DNA from: Acidobacteriota bacterium
Lineage (GTDB): Bacteria; Acidobacteriota; Terriglobia; Acidiferrales; UBA7541
Direction of reading: 5' to 3'
NCBI GenBank assembly: GCA_003225295.1
Contig: QHYZ01000095.1
Span: 1 to 36,027 of the forward strand
Length of the DNA stretch: 36,027 bases
In this document: positions 34,934-36,027 of the stretch, piece after piece
Layout: each line of letters opens with the position of its first letter
How positions within the stretch are numbered: the first letter of the stretch is position 1
Notes under the pieces: generated by a model
What the model was told of the DNA's origin: nothing
Database searches by the model: none
What the model saw: only the letters and a program-made list of their open reading frames with translations
Made by a program: the position numbers and the translations under genes

Positions 34934-34998
34934 TGGCGCGCCCGGGGAGACTCGAACTCCCGACCCTCTGCTCAGAAGTCAGTTGACCACTTTAACCG
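34934..34998 (-). repeat. tRNA-Arg(TCT)-like 3' fragment, copy 3
   Basis: The minus strand reads GGCCGGTTAAAGTGGTC (a plausible D-arm), a loop CTTCTGA, GCAG, AGGGTC, a perfect T-arm GGGAG-TTCGAGT-CTCCC, CGGGCGC, G and CCA. It shares more than 20 identical bases upstream of the anticodon loop with copy 1. The 5' acceptor strand is replaced by unrelated bases and does not pair with CGGGCGC, so it should not be charged as a tRNA. Confidence 0.6.
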
Positions 34999-35138
34999 GC
35001 CAAAGTTCGAAGAACGGTTTGTTCTCAGAGATGGCTCGTTCTTCAGCCTGTCTTGATTTTCTTCTTCTCTTGTTCAGTTCAGACTCAATAGCCTTTCCCT
35101 TTTACTTTTTCTCTTTTCTTCCCCGCCTCCGCGGTTTT

Positions 35139-35171
35139 GTTTCTCCTCCAGATGTTCACTGGAGGAGAAAC
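35139..35171 (+). promoter_or_regulatory. Hairpin that buries the ribosome binding site of the small zinc-finger gene
   Basis: GTTTCTCCTCCAG (35139-35151) and CTGGAGGAGAAAC (35159-35171) form a perfect 13-bp stem with a 7-nt loop. The 3' arm contains GGAGGAG, the ribosome binding site for the ATG at 35174. In an mRNA that includes both arms the site would be closed, which lowers translation of read-through transcripts. This arrangement is known from insertion sequences as protection against external promoters. Confidence 0.65.
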
Positions 35172-35173
35172 GT

Positions 35174-35588
35174 ATGCTCCCGAGGCGGAGATGTCCTTTC
35201 TGCCGTCGTTGGTTTCATCCCCATCCGCGGCTCAAACAACGACAAAAGACCTGTGGTCGGCCGGACTGTCGCCACAAGCACAAGCAGAAATCTAATCAGG
35301 AATGGCGGACTGAGAACCCGGATTACTTTCGCGGGGTTTATGCGCTGCAAAAGGAAAAGTACGGGACGCGCTTCGACTACAGGCGGTGCTACCGTCAGCA
35401 ACATCCCCGACTACGTGCGGCGCAACGCGGTTTCCGTCCGAAAATGGCGCGAGCGGCTGAGATCGTCGCCTGTAAGTTCCACAAGCCCTGATCTGCACGT
35501 AACTATCGAGTCCGAAAAGACTTCTATCCGCATTGCCCATGTAAGTTCCACAAGCCGCGATATCTTCGTAACTCTCAACACTTCTTAG
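35174..35588 (+). pseudogene. Small Cys-rich zinc-finger-type protein of an insertion-sequence module, frameshifted
   Basis: ATG 35174 follows GGAGGAGAAACGT. The N-terminus RRRCPFCRRWFHPHPRLKQR then QKTCGRPDCRHKHKQ has a CxxC and a CxxxxC pair, a probable zinc ribbon. RTENPDYFRGVYALQKEKYG follows. At 35405-35408 (CCCC) one extra C shifts the frame. The better continuation is HPDYVRRNAVSVRKWRERL in the other frame, ending VSSTSRDIFVTLNTS at 35588. I recognise this type of short basic Cys-rich protein as one often found near transposon-like genes, but it has no formal name I can give. The role is probably DNA binding. The slip could be a sequencing error. Confidence 0.6.
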
Positions 35589-35633
35589 GGTTGCAGGAAA
35601 GTATCGCGGTGAATCCCAAGTAAGTTCCACAAG
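35472..35633 (+). repeat. Three direct repeats of GTAAGTTCCACAAG
   Basis: The 14-mer occurs exactly at 35472-35485, 35541-35554 and 35620-35633. The first two copies start longer units of 69 and 79 bp that also share CCNNGAT and CGTAACT; the third unit diverges after the core. Copies 1 and 2 lie inside the corrected reading frame, where they encode VSSTS(P/R)D; copy 3 lies between the small gene and the next one. Confidence 0.8.
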
Positions 35634-35689
35634 GTTCGATGGCTTTTCCCAACCCTCTGCCCCTACTTTGAGCCCGCGGAGGAATGAAA

Positions 35690-36004
35690 ATGCCGAAGTC
35701 CCGACCCCAACCGCCCCGACCCGATCGCCGACGTTCCATCCGCGGTTCCTTCAGCTGGATCGATCACCGCTTCCTGCGCGAGGGATTCGATCAAGGCCTT
35801 ACTCGCTTGGCGACACCGGTGGCAGTCAAGGCGCAAACGTCATCTGGCAGTCTGATGAAAGGTCGGAACTTGCGCCATGTAAATGTGCGGGTCTCCGATA
35901 TTGCGCGCTCGAGGCGTTCGATCGAAACTTGTTTGGCTTCTTTCCAACCCGACGGGTCCAAGGGCCGGACAACCATGGATTTGATCTGCCAGGCGGAGGG
36001 TTGA
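35690..36004 (+). CDS. Small basic hypothetical protein, second gene of the probable insertion-sequence module
   Basis: ATG 35690 is preferred to 35684 because GGAGGA ends 6-7 bp before it. The N-terminus (PKSRPQPPRPDRRRSIRGSF, SWIDHRFLREGFDQGLTRLA) is basic, and the RSIRGSFSWIDHRFL part looks like short helix-rich accessory proteins that often follow the Cys-rich protein. After TRLA (about 35816) the sequence loses this character, so the gene may be truncated or rearranged there, and the remainder (VKAQTSSGSLMKGRNLRHVN) may not be native. It ends 23 bp before the window edge. Function unknown. Confidence 0.45.
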   Translation: MPKSRPQPPRPDRRRSIRGSFSWIDHRFLREGFDQGLTRLATPVAVKAQTSSGSLMKGRNLRHVNVRVSDIARSRRSIETCLASFQPDGSKGRTTMDLICQAEG

Positions 36005-36027
36005 TCAAATGCCGAGACCTGCACTCG

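Noticed and set aside
1-36027. CRISPR array or Cas genes
   Set aside because: No regularly spaced direct repeats of 25-40 bp with unique spacers and no Cas-like protein were seen; the 14-bp repeats at 35472-35633 are unevenly spaced and partly coding.

Overview
The window looks like a stretch of accessory chromosome from a soil-type Acidobacteriota. Three things point there: the C-terminal half of an ADOP-type (acidobacterial duplicated orphan permease) transporter, two very large Oar-like TonB-dependent receptors with an N-terminal carboxypeptidase-regulatory domain, and a cluster of secreted or hypothetical proteins of acidobacterial style. Base composition is moderately GC-rich. No ribosomal or core housekeeping gene is present.

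Region 1 (1-7683) is a scrapyard with a few intact genes. It holds an IS110 transposase remnant, a 5'-truncated HbpS/GlcG fragment, an internally deleted short-chain dehydrogenase (SDR), an intact SnoaL-like gene and an intact redoxin gene. These are followed on the minus strand by an ArsR-type regulator, a medium-chain reductase broken by an 11-bp tandem duplication, and a second SDR without its N-terminus. The second SDR abuts an N-terminally truncated ADOP permease. A frameshifted TPR protein without its N-terminal half ends the region.

Region 2 (7685-16458) is the most coherent unit. It is a four-gene plus-strand operon: animal-type haem peroxidase, GH31 glycosidase (one frameshift), a beta-propeller protein with a C-terminal L-type-lectin-like domain, and an FAD amine oxidase that starts inside the stop codon of the gene before it. 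The amine oxidase family releases H2O2 and the peroxidase family consumes it, so a redox couple working on a carbohydrate or amine substrate is a reasonable hypothesis. A perfect 10-bp inverted repeat lies in the leader. None of the four proteins has an obvious signal peptide.

Region 3 (16459-25689) carries a 5'-truncated group II intron 3' end (reverse transcriptase C-terminus plus domains V and VI) joined to a transposase N-terminus. It also has a DUF1569 gene, two probable secreted proteins of unknown function, a membrane protein, a DUF4412-like protein, a secreted NTF2-like protein and a HigA antitoxin with a decapitated HigB. Between these genes are tRNA-derived fragments, a dispersed repeat of about 120 bp, and a hairpin with a conserved loop.

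Region 4 (25690-34567) holds the two outer-membrane receptors, one on each strand, separated by a SpoIIE-phosphatase fragment, another tRNA-derived repeat and a long gene-free spacer. Region 5 (34568-36027) has an intrinsic-terminator-like hairpin, two tRNA halves in opposite orientation, and the start of a probable insertion-sequence module. That module has a small zinc-finger protein whose ribosome binding site is buried in a 13-bp hairpin, and tandem repeats.

Broken genes are dense. Some are one-base slips in homopolymers that could be sequencing errors. Others (the 11-bp duplication, internal deletions and gene-gene junctions) are real rearrangements.
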